This document shows, piece after piece, positions 43,710 through 53,020 of a stretch of 64,000 nt of DNA (the stretch's first letter is position 1; each line of letters starts with the position of its first letter). The stretch covers positions 1 through 64,000 of the forward strand of contig CAYUVA010000020.1 of NCBI GenBank assembly GCA_964448115.1. Direction: 5' to 3'. Origin of the DNA: CAYUVA01 sp964448115 [NCBI: uncultured bacterium] (GTDB lineage Bacteria > CAYUVA01). A program made the translations under genes and the position numbers. The notes beneath the pieces were generated by a model. The model ran no database searches, was not told the origin of the DNA, and saw nothing but the letters and a program-made list of their open reading frames with translations.

Positions 43710-45269
43710 TTATCGTCGCTCTATCTCCCATTGCACCAACCTGTCAGCCTCCAGCCTGATTCGGAGAATCTGCTTATCGGTGAAGATCTCCAAGATCTTA
43801 TAACCATCATGCTCGGAAAGTTCCTGAGGTAGAGTGAATATTTGTTGTATCTCCTCAAGGGTCGGTTTCATCTCAAGGATATCGGTCTGATAGGTATTAA
43901 AATCTGCGCTCCACTCCGAGAAGGCATAGCGAACTTTGCCATCCTTAAGCAGAAATACTATCAGGATAAAAATGTCCTCAAAGACCCATTTTTGGTCGAA
44001 CAAGGTTATCCGAGGATTGTCATAGTAGGAATATTTCTTATCCGGCTCGCCGGCGAAGTATGCTAGTTGCTGCTCGGTCAATCTCAGCCTCATTGGTATC
44101 TTGAAATCGAAATTGACAATGTCTCCTGGATATCGAATAAATAAAGGTTGTCTGTCCAGATAGAAAAGCTTCACAATAGTATCTCTGACCTTGAATCGAT
44201 AAAGATAAAAGACAGCTTCATCGGTGGAGATCTCCTTTATTACGCTTTTCTCCAGTGGCTCATCGAAGATGTCCTCGAGCACAGATATGAAGTCTATATC
44301 GCTTGGATCATGGATCTTGGCATTCAAGGGATCTATATAACCATCAAAACGATCGTCAAGCATATCGTTTTGGGTTATGTAATGCATTATATTCAAGGTT
44401 ATCAGGCAATATCCTAGCAGGTTTGGGTGCCCATCCCAGAACATGACCAGATCGCGATATTGGTCAAAGAACAGCCCAAACAGTGGGCGATTATCAATAA
44501 CGGTCAGGTTGCTATCCATCAATGCCCTGTGTAGGGGGATCAGTTGATTGAACTCCCTAGTAGGCGGATATGTTAAAAAAAGAACTTGGAAACCATTTGT
44601 AATCCCCAACTCATTCATCTTGCCAAAGTCATACCTAGCTACGCGATACTGCGCTTCATCGCTGGTGAGCAGCGTCTTGTATTCGCTATGACTCCACTCT
44701 CGGGTGAACCACTGTATATCATCTCGGTACCTGAGGTACTTCAATGCCCTGAAGATCCTGAGATTTTCAATCACCGACTGGATCTTTACAAAGATCCAGT
44801 GCTCCAGCCTTTTAGGCGGATAGAGCTTGAATAAGTTGGAGTTATAGAAGTTATGGATATTATTTTTACCTGCAAAAACTATGACCAGCTCTGGCACCTG
44901 GATATCAACCTTCTGCTTGAGTCTTCTCAACACCTGGCTCGAATTCCAAGAGGGCATGCCGAAGTTCTTGATGATATACTTTCTCCCCGTGGTGCTGTAC
45001 TTGTTCAGCAGATTGGATAGTTGTTCAGCTATGCTCATTCCTCGCGGCGCACCCATCCCATAGGCGTGCGAATCCCCCAGCAAGTAGATAAGATACTCCC
45101 CTTGCCGCTTCCTTTGTGCCCTCGATTCCGGAAGCCTGCTTATATAGAAAAAGGCGAGAAAACGAAGCGAAAGCTCACAAAGAACAAGCAGATACAGCGT
45201 AAACAACCCTATCTTGAGCAATCTGCGCAGAATGCCCTTTTTCTTCGTTTTATCCCTAGCTGTCATCAA
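43710..45269 (-). CDS. Membrane-anchored SGNH/GDSL hydrolase-like protein
   Basis: After a basic N terminus and one helix (IGLFTLYLLVLCELSLRFLAF), this 519-residue protein has the SGNH blocks: LLGDSHAYGMG (Ser), NFGMPSWNSS (Gly), FAGKNNIHNF (Asn region) and FWDGHPNLLGY (Asp, His). The last ~200 residues have no motif I know. Proteins of this shape add or remove acyl groups on exported polysaccharide. The divergent glycosidase-like gene at 45369 fits such a role. Confidence 0.8.
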   Translation of the reverse strand: MMTARDKTKKKGILRRLLKIGLFTLYLLVLCELSLRFLAFFYISRLPESRAQRKRQGEYLIYLLGDSHAYGMGAPRGMSIAEQLSNLLNKYSTTGRKYIIKNFGMPSWNSSQVLRRLKQKVDIQVPELVIVFAGKNNIHNFYNSNLFKLYPPKRLEHWIFVKIQSVIENLRIFRALKYLRYRDDIQWFTREWSHSEYKTLLTSDEAQYRVARYDFGKMNELGITNGFQVLFLTYPPTREFNQLIPLHRALMDSNLTVIDNRPLFGLFFDQYRDLVMFWDGHPNLLGYCLITLNIMHYITQNDMLDDRFDGYIDPLNAKIHDPSDIDFISVLEDIFDEPLEKSVIKEISTDEAVFYLYRFKVRDTIVKLFYLDRQPLFIRYPGDIVNFDFKIPMRLRLTEQQLAYFAGEPDKKYSYYDNPRITLFDQKWVFEDIFILIVFLLKDGKVRYAFSEWSADFNTYQTDILEMKPTLEEIQQIFTLPQELSEHDGYKILEIFTDKQILRIRLEADRLVQWEIERR

Positions 45270-45283
45270 ACCTACATTTCCTG

Positions 45284-45313
45284 TTGAATAAACGATCCAA
45301 GGCGTAATACTAT
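45284..45313 (+). promoter_or_regulatory. Candidate promoter of the glycosidase-like gene
   Basis: TTGAAT (45284-45289), 18-base spacer, TACTAT (45308-45313), giving a leader of about 50 bases. Confidence 0.35.
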
Positions 45314-45368
45314 CTCTGTGTTTAATTAATCAAGATAAAAGTATATCATTGAAGCGGTATTTGACCAA

Positions 45369-46700
45369 ATGGGTTGGATCTTCTGGAAAAAACGGGAATT
45401 CAAGAACATAAAGCACAGCCGGGATTACTTCCGCTGGGATGAGCGCCACCACCAGCCGCATACCGACATGGGAAAGCTGGGCAAGCTGTGGGAGGGGAGA
45501 AAAGACCTGGCTGCATACCTTGAGCTTGCAAGGCTGATAAAAAAGGATTGGGGCAATATAACCGCCGCAGTTGCCGACAATTCGCGCATAGCCACTGAGC
45601 ATAACCTCACAATCAAAGACCTGTCCGGCGTGGGCATAACCCCGATCGATAGATACTTGCAGCAGATCGTGGAGGGAATAGAAACACTTGGGATAACAAA
45701 TGTCCTGGTGCGCATGTACCGCTGGGAGGCTGATCGGCTAGCTCGCTATAAGCCATTGCTCGAAGCGTTGTCAGCATTGGGGTGCGATATCACCATATCA
45801 TGCATACAGGATCGCCAAGCGGTACTCAAACCACGGGTCTTCGGTGAATTCTTCAGGGCGCTGATCGATGCTTTCGGCGACAAGTGCTATCGTTTCGAGA
45901 TCGGTCATGCCCCTAATCGAAAGAAGTGGGGATGCTGGGTTTATGATGAGTATCTCCCTTTGTTCAACGAGGCGGCAAAGGTCGCTAGAGAGAATGCCGA
46001 CCGCAAGGTCAAGCTGTTGGCTCCTGCGGTTATTGATTTCGAGTATTATTTCACTTACGGCATTCTTAGGCATCTCAGCCCCGGCGAGTTGGATGCTGTT
46101 ACCCATCTCCTCTATGTCGATCGTCGCGGGATGCCTGAAAATAAGCAGTATTTTCGCTTTGACCTCATGGAGAAACTGCATCTGCTGAGGAGCATCTGTA
46201 ATGCTGCCGGCTTCGAGCATCCCCTGTGGATAACCGAGATGAACTGGCCGGTCAAGGCGCCCCGCCAGTATTCCCCGGCAGATCCGAGACTCCAGATTAA
46301 CGAGGAGTTATCTGCTGCATATCTGCTGCGATATCTCCTGATCGCCTGGGCGAGCGGTTATGTTGACAAAGTTTTCTGGTGGCAATTGATCAGCAAGGGA
46401 GTTGGTCTTATGGACGACCACAATGGCGCTTTTAGAAGGCGACCAGCATTTAGCATCTTAAGGCATCTCATGCATACCCTAAAGGATGCTCGCCCGGTTA
46501 CATATCGCCGAGATGGCAAAGAACATGTCGTTATCATCGAGCACCCCAGTTACGGAAGATGTGAGATATGCTGGCTTACCAAAGGGGTGAAGCTGTTGGA
46601 AGCCAGGCATTACAAGAAGGTAATTGAGCTGGTTCCCAGAAAAGAGACTGATGAAAAAATCGATAGCCTGTGTGAGCGACCTATTTTATTAATACCGTGA
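45369..46700 (+). CDS. TIM-barrel glycosidase-like protein (GH39-like)
   Basis: This 443-residue protein looks like a retaining glycoside hydrolase of clan A type. VLVRMYRWE suits an early strand, FEIGHAPNRKKWG lies where the acid/base Glu is expected, and LWITEMNWPVKAP carries the likely nucleophile Glu. FWWQLISKG fits strand 8. There is no signal peptide, so it would act in the cytoplasm or be a lipid-linked-sugar enzyme. I cannot name the family firmly; GH39 or a related family is closest. It is divergent from the SGNH gene. Confidence 0.65.
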   Translation: MGWIFWKKREFKNIKHSRDYFRWDERHHQPHTDMGKLGKLWEGRKDLAAYLELARLIKKDWGNITAAVADNSRIATEHNLTIKDLSGVGITPIDRYLQQIVEGIETLGITNVLVRMYRWEADRLARYKPLLEALSALGCDITISCIQDRQAVLKPRVFGEFFRALIDAFGDKCYRFEIGHAPNRKKWGCWVYDEYLPLFNEAAKVARENADRKVKLLAPAVIDFEYYFTYGILRHLSPGELDAVTHLLYVDRRGMPENKQYFRFDLMEKLHLLRSICNAAGFEHPLWITEMNWPVKAPRQYSPADPRLQINEELSAAYLLRYLLIAWASGYVDKVFWWQLISKGVGLMDDHNGAFRRRPAFSILRHLMHTLKDARPVTYRRDGKEHVVIIEHPSYGRCEICWLTKGVKLLEARHYKKVIELVPRKETDEKIDSLCERPILLIP

Positions 46701-46771
46701 TCACGCCGCCTGATCGCAAATAGGAAAAAGAAACCACTGTTATGGCAAAAGCTATTGCTCAATTATGTCCC

Positions 46772-49207
46772 CTAAAATCGTATCCATCCGCCAAGCATTG
46801 GAATGATGGGCAGGTTGTAAATGGTCTCCTTCTTTGGCTCTATTCCTTCCTGCGGGTCGCCGGCATCGTAGTCCCAACCGTAGATATTGCGTTGGTTGAG
46901 CACATTCAGAATATCAATATAAGCACCCACCACCATTCGCGGATAAACCCATTGTTTTGCAAGCTTTACATCCAGGCAACTGTAAGTCGGCGTTCGTGCA
47001 GAGTTTATGGCTCCGTAGTCCGACACCCATTCTATTCCGCCTTGCTCGCCGCTGTTCTCCTCCAGGTGCCAGCCGACAACTGGTGTATATGGCTTGCCGG
47101 TATGGTACTGGTACTTGGCTGATAGCATCCACTTTCTGCCCAGGTCGAAGTTCATCACCGCACACAGGGTATGCCTTTGATCTTGCCTTGGATAGTACCA
47201 CTTGGGATTGCCAGTAAGCTCCGTGTTATTCAATGGATTGTGGCGGCGAGTGTATCCGTAACTGTATGATAACCATCCATCGAACCATTTAGAGGGTCTC
47301 TTTTGCCAAAATAGTTCTAAACCATAGGCATATCCATTCCCGGCATTCTGAAAAGGTTTGCCATCTGCGACTGCTTGGATCAGATCCTCCTCGTTGTCTG
47401 GATTGACGATAAGCTCATCCATATGTTTGTAGTAGCCCTCGATGCGAACGACATGGTCTGCCAGCAGCTTGCGTTCCCAGCCGAGTACATAGTGTATCGC
47501 CTCCTGAGAGCCTAAGTTGGGATTACCGAAGCCTTGTGCTGTCTGCAGGATATTCATGGGAAACTCCCGGTAAATACCCCAGCCAGCACTAATGGTGCCC
47601 GGGTAACCGAGATCATACTTCATGTTGATGCGCGGGCTTAAAATAAACTCCTTTGTCTCACCCCAATAATCCGCCCTGAAGCCATAGATTAGGGATACTT
47701 TTTTATTAAGCAGGCTGCAATTGTCCTGGATGAAGAATCCATGCTCCATAGCATCCAGGTCCCGCGGAACCTCGATCTTATCGAAGTTCTCATTACCCCA
47801 GTTCTCGCTGCCAGGGATATGGGTGCGGAAGTCATTTATAAGGCTTTGCAGGTCGAGCATATAATAACCGCTTTGAATACCTAGCTTTATATGGTGATTT
47901 CTTGGCAGTATATTGTAATCAATAGATATGTGCGCCAGGTCGAAATTGAGGGCAACACCATAAGGGTCGGTTCCGCTGACCGATCCCTTGGTATCCTCTG
48001 TCGAGTAGCTAAATGAGCTTTGCAGATAGGTGGTCGTCGCTGGTATCCACTTCCAGATCAGATTTGCATAGTTTCTTCTGTCCTCGAAGAAAACCTTTCC
48101 TGGCTTTTCATCCGGCTGGTTGGGGTCGGTATATTCCTCTATTTTCAATCCGTCCTTAGCGGTTAATACCTCGAATATAAGCTCGTGGTCGCCTTTGGAG
48201 CCGAGGCTGAAGCGCGCCAGGTAATCGCCATAATAGGGCACCATTATGTCCTTATTGTCTTTGCTATAGTACTTCAGGAAGTAGTCGATATAGCTCCTTC
48301 TAGCTCCGATAATATAGCTCCCCTTGCGATCGAACAGTGGACCCTCAAGAGTAAGGTCGGCGCTAATAAAGCTGATATCAGCTCGTCCCTTGAAGCGATA
48401 AAGGCTGCCGTTTCGATAGGTAACATCGATGACTCCAGAGAGCACCGGCGGGTACTGGGGTGGGAATGCCCCGGAGTAAAAATCTACCTTGTCTATTAGC
48501 TCTGTGTTGAATATAGTGATGAATCCGCCGAGATGATAGGGATTGAAAAGAGGCATCCGGTTGAGCATGAGCGCGGTCTCGTCAACATCCCCCCCTCGAA
48601 TGTACATAATAGAACTAAAGTCTCCCGAGCTTACCACGCCGGGGAAGGTCTGTATGGTCCTGGTTACATCGCCGAAGGATCCGGCAGTGCGGTCTATGTT
48701 TTCAGGGTTTATGATAAGCGAGCTGACCACCGGCTCATCGTTTATCATCTCATCTATCCGTGCCGTAACAGTTACCTGCTCTCGGTAGCGCCCGTCTAAC
48801 TCGTAAGGGCATTCAAGGAGGATCATCAGCCGGCGTCCGTTGATAATTCGCTCAGATATCTTAATTCCCGATACATGATAATCATTACACAGCCCATGTG
48901 AGATGGTCAGGTCGTAATAGCCTGCCGGCAAGTTCTCTATGCTGAACTCGCCCTTAAGGTCGGTTAGGGCTGCCACCTGGTCGATCACGAGACCAGCCAT
49001 GCTCAAGTTAAGGTCTTGAGGGGTTTCATCAGAGGGCTTAAAGCCAGTTATCGTAACCGTGCAGTCGAAAAGCGGCACCTTGTTATGTTTGGCGATCACC
49101 CTGCCGTGTATGCTTTGCCACTTAGATGCTGCTGTAACTGTGGCAATCCAGCATAAAAGCACTCCCAAGAGCAAATGCACCATGTAGTTTCTTTCATTCA
49201 TCTGCAT
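46772..49207 (-). CDS. TonB-dependent outer-membrane receptor with carboxypeptidase-like domain
   Basis: This 811-residue protein has a signal peptide (MVHLLLGVLLCWIATVTAAS), a CarboxypepD_reg-like beta domain (IHGRVIAKHNKVPLFDCTVT; SIENLPAGYYDLTI), a plug (IMYIRGGDVDETALMLNRMP and FNPYHLGGF) and a 22-strand barrel rich in aromatic girdles, ending in Phe (PMLGGWIRF), the usual BAM signal. Such receptors import siderophores, sugars or other large ligands. No TonB/ExbBD or SusD is near. The ligand is unknown. Confidence 0.92.
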   Translation of the reverse strand: MQMNERNYMVHLLLGVLLCWIATVTAASKWQSIHGRVIAKHNKVPLFDCTVTITGFKPSDETPQDLNLSMAGLVIDQVAALTDLKGEFSIENLPAGYYDLTISHGLCNDYHVSGIKISERIINGRRLMILLECPYELDGRYREQVTVTARIDEMINDEPVVSSLIINPENIDRTAGSFGDVTRTIQTFPGVVSSGDFSSIMYIRGGDVDETALMLNRMPLFNPYHLGGFITIFNTELIDKVDFYSGAFPPQYPPVLSGVIDVTYRNGSLYRFKGRADISFISADLTLEGPLFDRKGSYIIGARRSYIDYFLKYYSKDNKDIMVPYYGDYLARFSLGSKGDHELIFEVLTAKDGLKIEEYTDPNQPDEKPGKVFFEDRRNYANLIWKWIPATTTYLQSSFSYSTEDTKGSVSGTDPYGVALNFDLAHISIDYNILPRNHHIKLGIQSGYYMLDLQSLINDFRTHIPGSENWGNENFDKIEVPRDLDAMEHGFFIQDNCSLLNKKVSLIYGFRADYWGETKEFILSPRINMKYDLGYPGTISAGWGIYREFPMNILQTAQGFGNPNLGSQEAIHYVLGWERKLLADHVVRIEGYYKHMDELIVNPDNEEDLIQAVADGKPFQNAGNGYAYGLELFWQKRPSKWFDGWLSYSYGYTRRHNPLNNTELTGNPKWYYPRQDQRHTLCAVMNFDLGRKWMLSAKYQYHTGKPYTPVVGWHLEENSGEQGGIEWVSDYGAINSARTPTYSCLDVKLAKQWVYPRMVVGAYIDILNVLNQRNIYGWDYDAGDPQEGIEPKKETIYNLPIIPMLGGWIRF

Positions 49208-49226
49208 TTGTAGGTTGCAACCTTTT

Positions 49227-49256
49227 ATTCTAGCATTTATAGGGAATGTCTTTCAA
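49227..49256 (-). promoter_or_regulatory. Promoter of the TonB receptor gene, shared -35
   Basis: Minus strand: TTGAAA (49256-49251), 18 bases, TAGAAT (49232-49227). The -35 hexamer, read on the other strand as TTTCAA, also serves the divergent promoter. Confidence 0.42.
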
Positions 49257-49279
49257 AGAGTGGATCTTGCTAATATGAT
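49251..49279 (+). promoter_or_regulatory. Promoter of the spermidine-synthase-like gene, shared -35
   Basis: TTTCAA (49251-49256), 17 bases, TATGAT (49274-49279). The transcript would start about 12 bases before the ATG, leaving almost no leader; no clear ribosome site is present. Confidence 0.35.
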
Positions 49280-49297
49280 AAGTTACTCTATACGCCT

Positions 49298-51751
49298 ATG
49301 AAACGCTCGCAGCCGACTTTTTTAGAATACCTGGGGCTTTTTTTGGTCTGCTTGAGCACCCTTATGTTGGAGCTGGCTTTGACCAGGATATTCTCTGTGG
49401 TCTTATGGTATCACTTTGCCTTCATGATCGTCTCGGTAGCCCTGATGGGCTTAGCTGCCGGTGGCTTGGTGGTCTATTTAAGGTTTTCGAGGGAAGAAAT
49501 CAACCTTCCCAGCTTTGCTTTGAAGTTTACAGCGCTTAGCGCTTTCAGCATCCTGGGAGTCATGTTCTTTCTGCTCAACCTCAGGGGCATCCCAACCATC
49601 TCAGCGGCCGGTTTTTTGCTCATGATGCTGGTTTATAGCCTGGTAGCTATCCCATTTTTCCTAAATGGCATGGTTATAGCTGCCATCATCGCCTCTTATC
49701 CATTAAATGTAAGCAAGCTGTATTTTGCCGATCTGTTGGGCGCAGGTATTGGTTGTATGGTCTTGATACCGATTTTGAATCAATTTGGAGGCGTCAATAC
49801 CATCTATTTCATCTGCCTGGTCCTGCTAGTTGCTTCCTTTGCATTCGCCTCTGGGATCTCGGCAAAAAAGGCTCTTCTCCCCGCGGGATTCTTCGCCTTC
49901 ATGTTCATTCTGATGCTTGGCAACGATGCTATAGGTCTTCTCAAGATAAGATACCTCAAGGGGGAGTCCGAGGCGACTAACTTTGGGACACCTTTGATAC
50001 AGAAATGGAACTCGTTCTCCCGAATAGCGGTTTATCCTTGGACTTCAGGGCTTTCATCGACCAATAGGGATAGCCCGCGGCTGGATATCAGCAAGGGCGT
50101 AGAACGGGACAGGTTCATAACCTGGGCTTTGAGCGAGCGTTATAGTGGATATTTGCCTGCTCAGCTCGCTATGAACATAGATGGGGCTGCAAATACCATG
50201 ATAAACCGCTTCAGTGGCGATATCCACGAGATGGAGTACGCCCTGTACGAGGTTACCGCCTTTGGATACTATTTGACCACTGAGCCTTTTGTTTTGATTA
50301 TCGGTCCCGGTGGAGGTCCGGATGTGTTGGCTGCCCTGCGATTCAATGCTTCCAAGATAACCTGCGTAGAGCTTAATCCGATAATATACGAGCTGGTCAA
50401 TGAAGTTTATGGCGATTTCAGCGGTCATCTATACTCGCATCCTAAAATCAACGCAATGGTCGCCGAAGGGAGAAACTTCCTTGAGCGCACCTCGGATACT
50501 TATGACTTTATCCACATCTCGCTGGTCGATACCTGGGCTGCAACCGCTGCCGGAGCATACACCCTCTCTGAGAATACCCTATATACCAGCGAGGCATTTT
50601 CTTCATATTGGGAAAGGCTCACCGACAACGGTATCCTATCCATCAGCCGCTATGTCTTCGATCCCCCACGCCAGACGCTTAGGCTTTTATCCTTGGCTTT
50701 ATCGCTACTTGAGCAGAAAGGGATACGCAATCCACAGGATCACCTGGTGATCTTCCAGCATGAGCAGATCGGCACCTTTTTACTTTGCAAATCCCCATTC
50801 AGCAAGCAGCAGGTAACCTTCATGAGACAAAGAGCCGGCGAACTTGGCTTCAAGGTGAGGCTGCTGCCCGATACCAGGTTAGCTAATGAGTTCAACGATC
50901 TTTTATACAGTAAGAACAGGCAGCGGTTTTATGCTGCCTATCCCTTTGATATCACCCCGTGCAGCGATGATAAGCCGTTTTTCTTCAATATGCTGCGCCC
51001 CAAGGATTTCCTGGGCGTGCTATTCAAGAGTCCCGGGGGGCAGCAGTTCAACTACGATGCAGTGTTTACCCTGATGGCTGTGCTCGTTATCTCATTTATC
51101 TACGCTATTTTATTGGCAACTCTTCCCTTTACACTGAGCAATGGTAGTGATTCAGGGGTTATCAGCGGGCAACTTCGTTTAATGCTTTATTATGCAGGTA
51201 TAGGCTTGGGATTTATCTTCGTGGAGATATATTTATTGCAGAAGTTGATCTTACTTTTAGGGCATCCGGTGTACTCGCTATCGGTGGTCTTGTTCTCGAT
51301 GCTCATATCGAGCGGACTGGGCAGTCGGGTTACATCTTCAGTAACCCCCGGCAAGGCGGCTTGCCTGGTAAAGATACCTTTATTGATCATCGTATTGCTT
51401 CTCATTTTATATACATGTCTCATCCCCTTTATCCAGGAAGCCTTCATAGGCAGTCCTTTATGTCTAAGGATAGCGATCTGTTTGGTGATTATTTCGATGG
51501 TCGGCTTTTTCATGGGTATGCCTTTTCCATTGGGCATCAAGATAGCCTCGCAGGGTAATTCGAGCATGATTCCTTACCTATGGGCAATAAACGGCGCATT
51601 TAGTGTTTTCGGCTCGGTGGCGGCATTTGCCCTTGCCATGAGTTTCGGTTTCAGCAGTGTCTTATACCTGTCGATAGTTATTTATTTAACTGCAATGCTG
51701 ATAAGCCTTGCTTTGTCCCCCAGCAAGACAGCCGTAGATGGCATTAATTGA
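49298..51751 (+). CDS. Membrane-embedded spermidine-synthase-like protein
   Basis: This 817-residue protein has an N-terminal membrane region (about seven helices, starting LELALTRIFSVVLWYHFAFM), a soluble SAM-fold domain at ~330-520 (LIIGPGGGPDVLAALRF, VELNPIIYELV, YDFIHISLVDTWAA) and a second set of six helices. This architecture occurs in many environmental bacteria, and the domain resembles polyamine aminopropyltransferases; the GGGxD/ELNP binding residues are present. What the membrane parts add is not known. Confidence 0.85.
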   Translation: MKRSQPTFLEYLGLFLVCLSTLMLELALTRIFSVVLWYHFAFMIVSVALMGLAAGGLVVYLRFSREEINLPSFALKFTALSAFSILGVMFFLLNLRGIPTISAAGFLLMMLVYSLVAIPFFLNGMVIAAIIASYPLNVSKLYFADLLGAGIGCMVLIPILNQFGGVNTIYFICLVLLVASFAFASGISAKKALLPAGFFAFMFILMLGNDAIGLLKIRYLKGESEATNFGTPLIQKWNSFSRIAVYPWTSGLSSTNRDSPRLDISKGVERDRFITWALSERYSGYLPAQLAMNIDGAANTMINRFSGDIHEMEYALYEVTAFGYYLTTEPFVLIIGPGGGPDVLAALRFNASKITCVELNPIIYELVNEVYGDFSGHLYSHPKINAMVAEGRNFLERTSDTYDFIHISLVDTWAATAAGAYTLSENTLYTSEAFSSYWERLTDNGILSISRYVFDPPRQTLRLLSLALSLLEQKGIRNPQDHLVIFQHEQIGTFLLCKSPFSKQQVTFMRQRAGELGFKVRLLPDTRLANEFNDLLYSKNRQRFYAAYPFDITPCSDDKPFFFNMLRPKDFLGVLFKSPGGQQFNYDAVFTLMAVLVISFIYAILLATLPFTLSNGSDSGVISGQLRLMLYYAGIGLGFIFVEIYLLQKLILLLGHPVYSLSVVLFSMLISSGLGSRVTSSVTPGKAACLVKIPLLIIVLLLILYTCLIPFIQEAFIGSPLCLRIAICLVIISMVGFFMGMPFPLGIKIASQGNSSMIPYLWAINGAFSVFGSVAAFALAMSFGFSSVLYLSIVIYLTAMLISLALSPSKTAVDGIN

Positions 51752-51814
51752 TATTATTTGAAAAAGAGATTATGTATGGTAATTATAATAATAGATATAA
51801 AAATCGGTTAGGGT

Positions 51815-53017
51815 ATGAGTCCAAAGAACAAGGATTGCATTGAGCTTTCAATAATCATCCCCAATTTTCAGTCTTCGGATCTGCTTAACGATCTTATTAA
51901 CTCCATATTATCCTCGAAATTGAGCGTCTCTTTTGAGATTAATGTTGTAAATCATGGCTATATCGACGATCTAGAGCGATGTAGAGCCAAATTTACAAAG
52001 GTGAAGTACATGAATACCGGTACAATTCATGGTTATGCCAAGCCATGCAATATCGGCTGGCGTGCAAGCTGTGGAAAGTATCTATTATTCTTAAATGCGG
52101 ATACTATTATAGAGCCTGGGACAATCAATGATATGGTTTCAGAGCTAGATAAGCATCCTGGGTGGGGAATTATAGCGCCTAGAACCAAGGTTTACCATAA
52201 GGATATGGATCTTTTTGTAACTTATATAGAAGCCCCGAGTCCGATAGAGATAGCGCTTGACCATACATTTTTTTCTAAAATAGGGGGAATCTTTCCAATG
52301 GTAAGAAAAACCTGGAGGAATTACCTGTCAAAATTGGGCGAAGATGGCACTCCCATAAGCGTGCCTTCTGTATGTGGAGCGATAATGATGGTTCGCAGAT
52401 CAATGTTCGAGGCATTAGGAGGTTTTTGCGAGGACTTCATTTCCGGCTATGATGATATTGATCTATGCAGCAGGGCAAAGAAGCATGGATATGATGTTAT
52501 CCTATTACCGAACCTGGAAGCATTTCATTACTGTGCAAGGATCAGAAGGAGGTTCTATGGCAAAGATCCGAGCAGTGAATTCTGGAGGAGTCAGAATAAC
52601 ATGCATCTTAAATATATTCATAACAATTACGGATATATACCGTATTTACTGCTTAAACTATTCTTAAGATTAAATGATATTTTCATCGATATTTTTAATG
52701 ATTCGAGGGGAGCAAGAAATACTAATCTATATTACTTAAAGGATCTTGTCCCTCTAGAGTCGATCATTTTATCTTGGCATGATGAAGCTAAAAAAGATAT
52801 AAATAAGTTTATACTTGAGATATCACACTCCAGGTTATTTTATTCCAAAATGCACACCATAATAGAAGATAAACAATTTGAAATGAATCGAGAACTACTT
52901 GAGGGCATGCTACCTAAAAGGTACTACTGGCGAGTATTCGGAATGATTAATAACCGACCGATTTTAAAGCCAATCAAGGTTGGCTGGTTCTTTCCTTATA
53001 AAAAAGAAAGTGCTTAA
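51815..53017 (+). CDS. GT2 glycosyltransferase (rhamnosyltransferase-like)
   Basis: This 400-residue GT2 has ELSIIIPNFQSSDLLNDLIN, GYAKPCNIGWRASCGKYLLF, NADTIIEPG (metal motif) and GGFCEDFISGYDDIDLCSRA. There are no helices to anchor it. It lies 3 bases ahead of a radical-SAM gene, so the two are cotranscribed with the B12-type gene that follows. The insertion at residues 125-175 with FFSKIGGIFP is longer than in typical members. Confidence 0.88.
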   Translation: MSPKNKDCIELSIIIPNFQSSDLLNDLINSILSSKLSVSFEINVVNHGYIDDLERCRAKFTKVKYMNTGTIHGYAKPCNIGWRASCGKYLLFLNADTIIEPGTINDMVSELDKHPGWGIIAPRTKVYHKDMDLFVTYIEAPSPIEIALDHTFFSKIGGIFPMVRKTWRNYLSKLGEDGTPISVPSVCGAIMMVRRSMFEALGGFCEDFISGYDDIDLCSRAKKHGYDVILLPNLEAFHYCARIRRRFYGKDPSSEFWRSQNNMHLKYIHNNYGYIPYLLLKLFLRLNDIFIDIFNDSRGARNTNLYYLKDLVPLESIILSWHDEAKKDINKFILEISHSRLFYSKMHTIIEDKQFEMNRELLEGMLPKRYYWRVFGMINNRPILKPIKVGWFFPYKKESA

Positions 53018-53020
53018 AAA

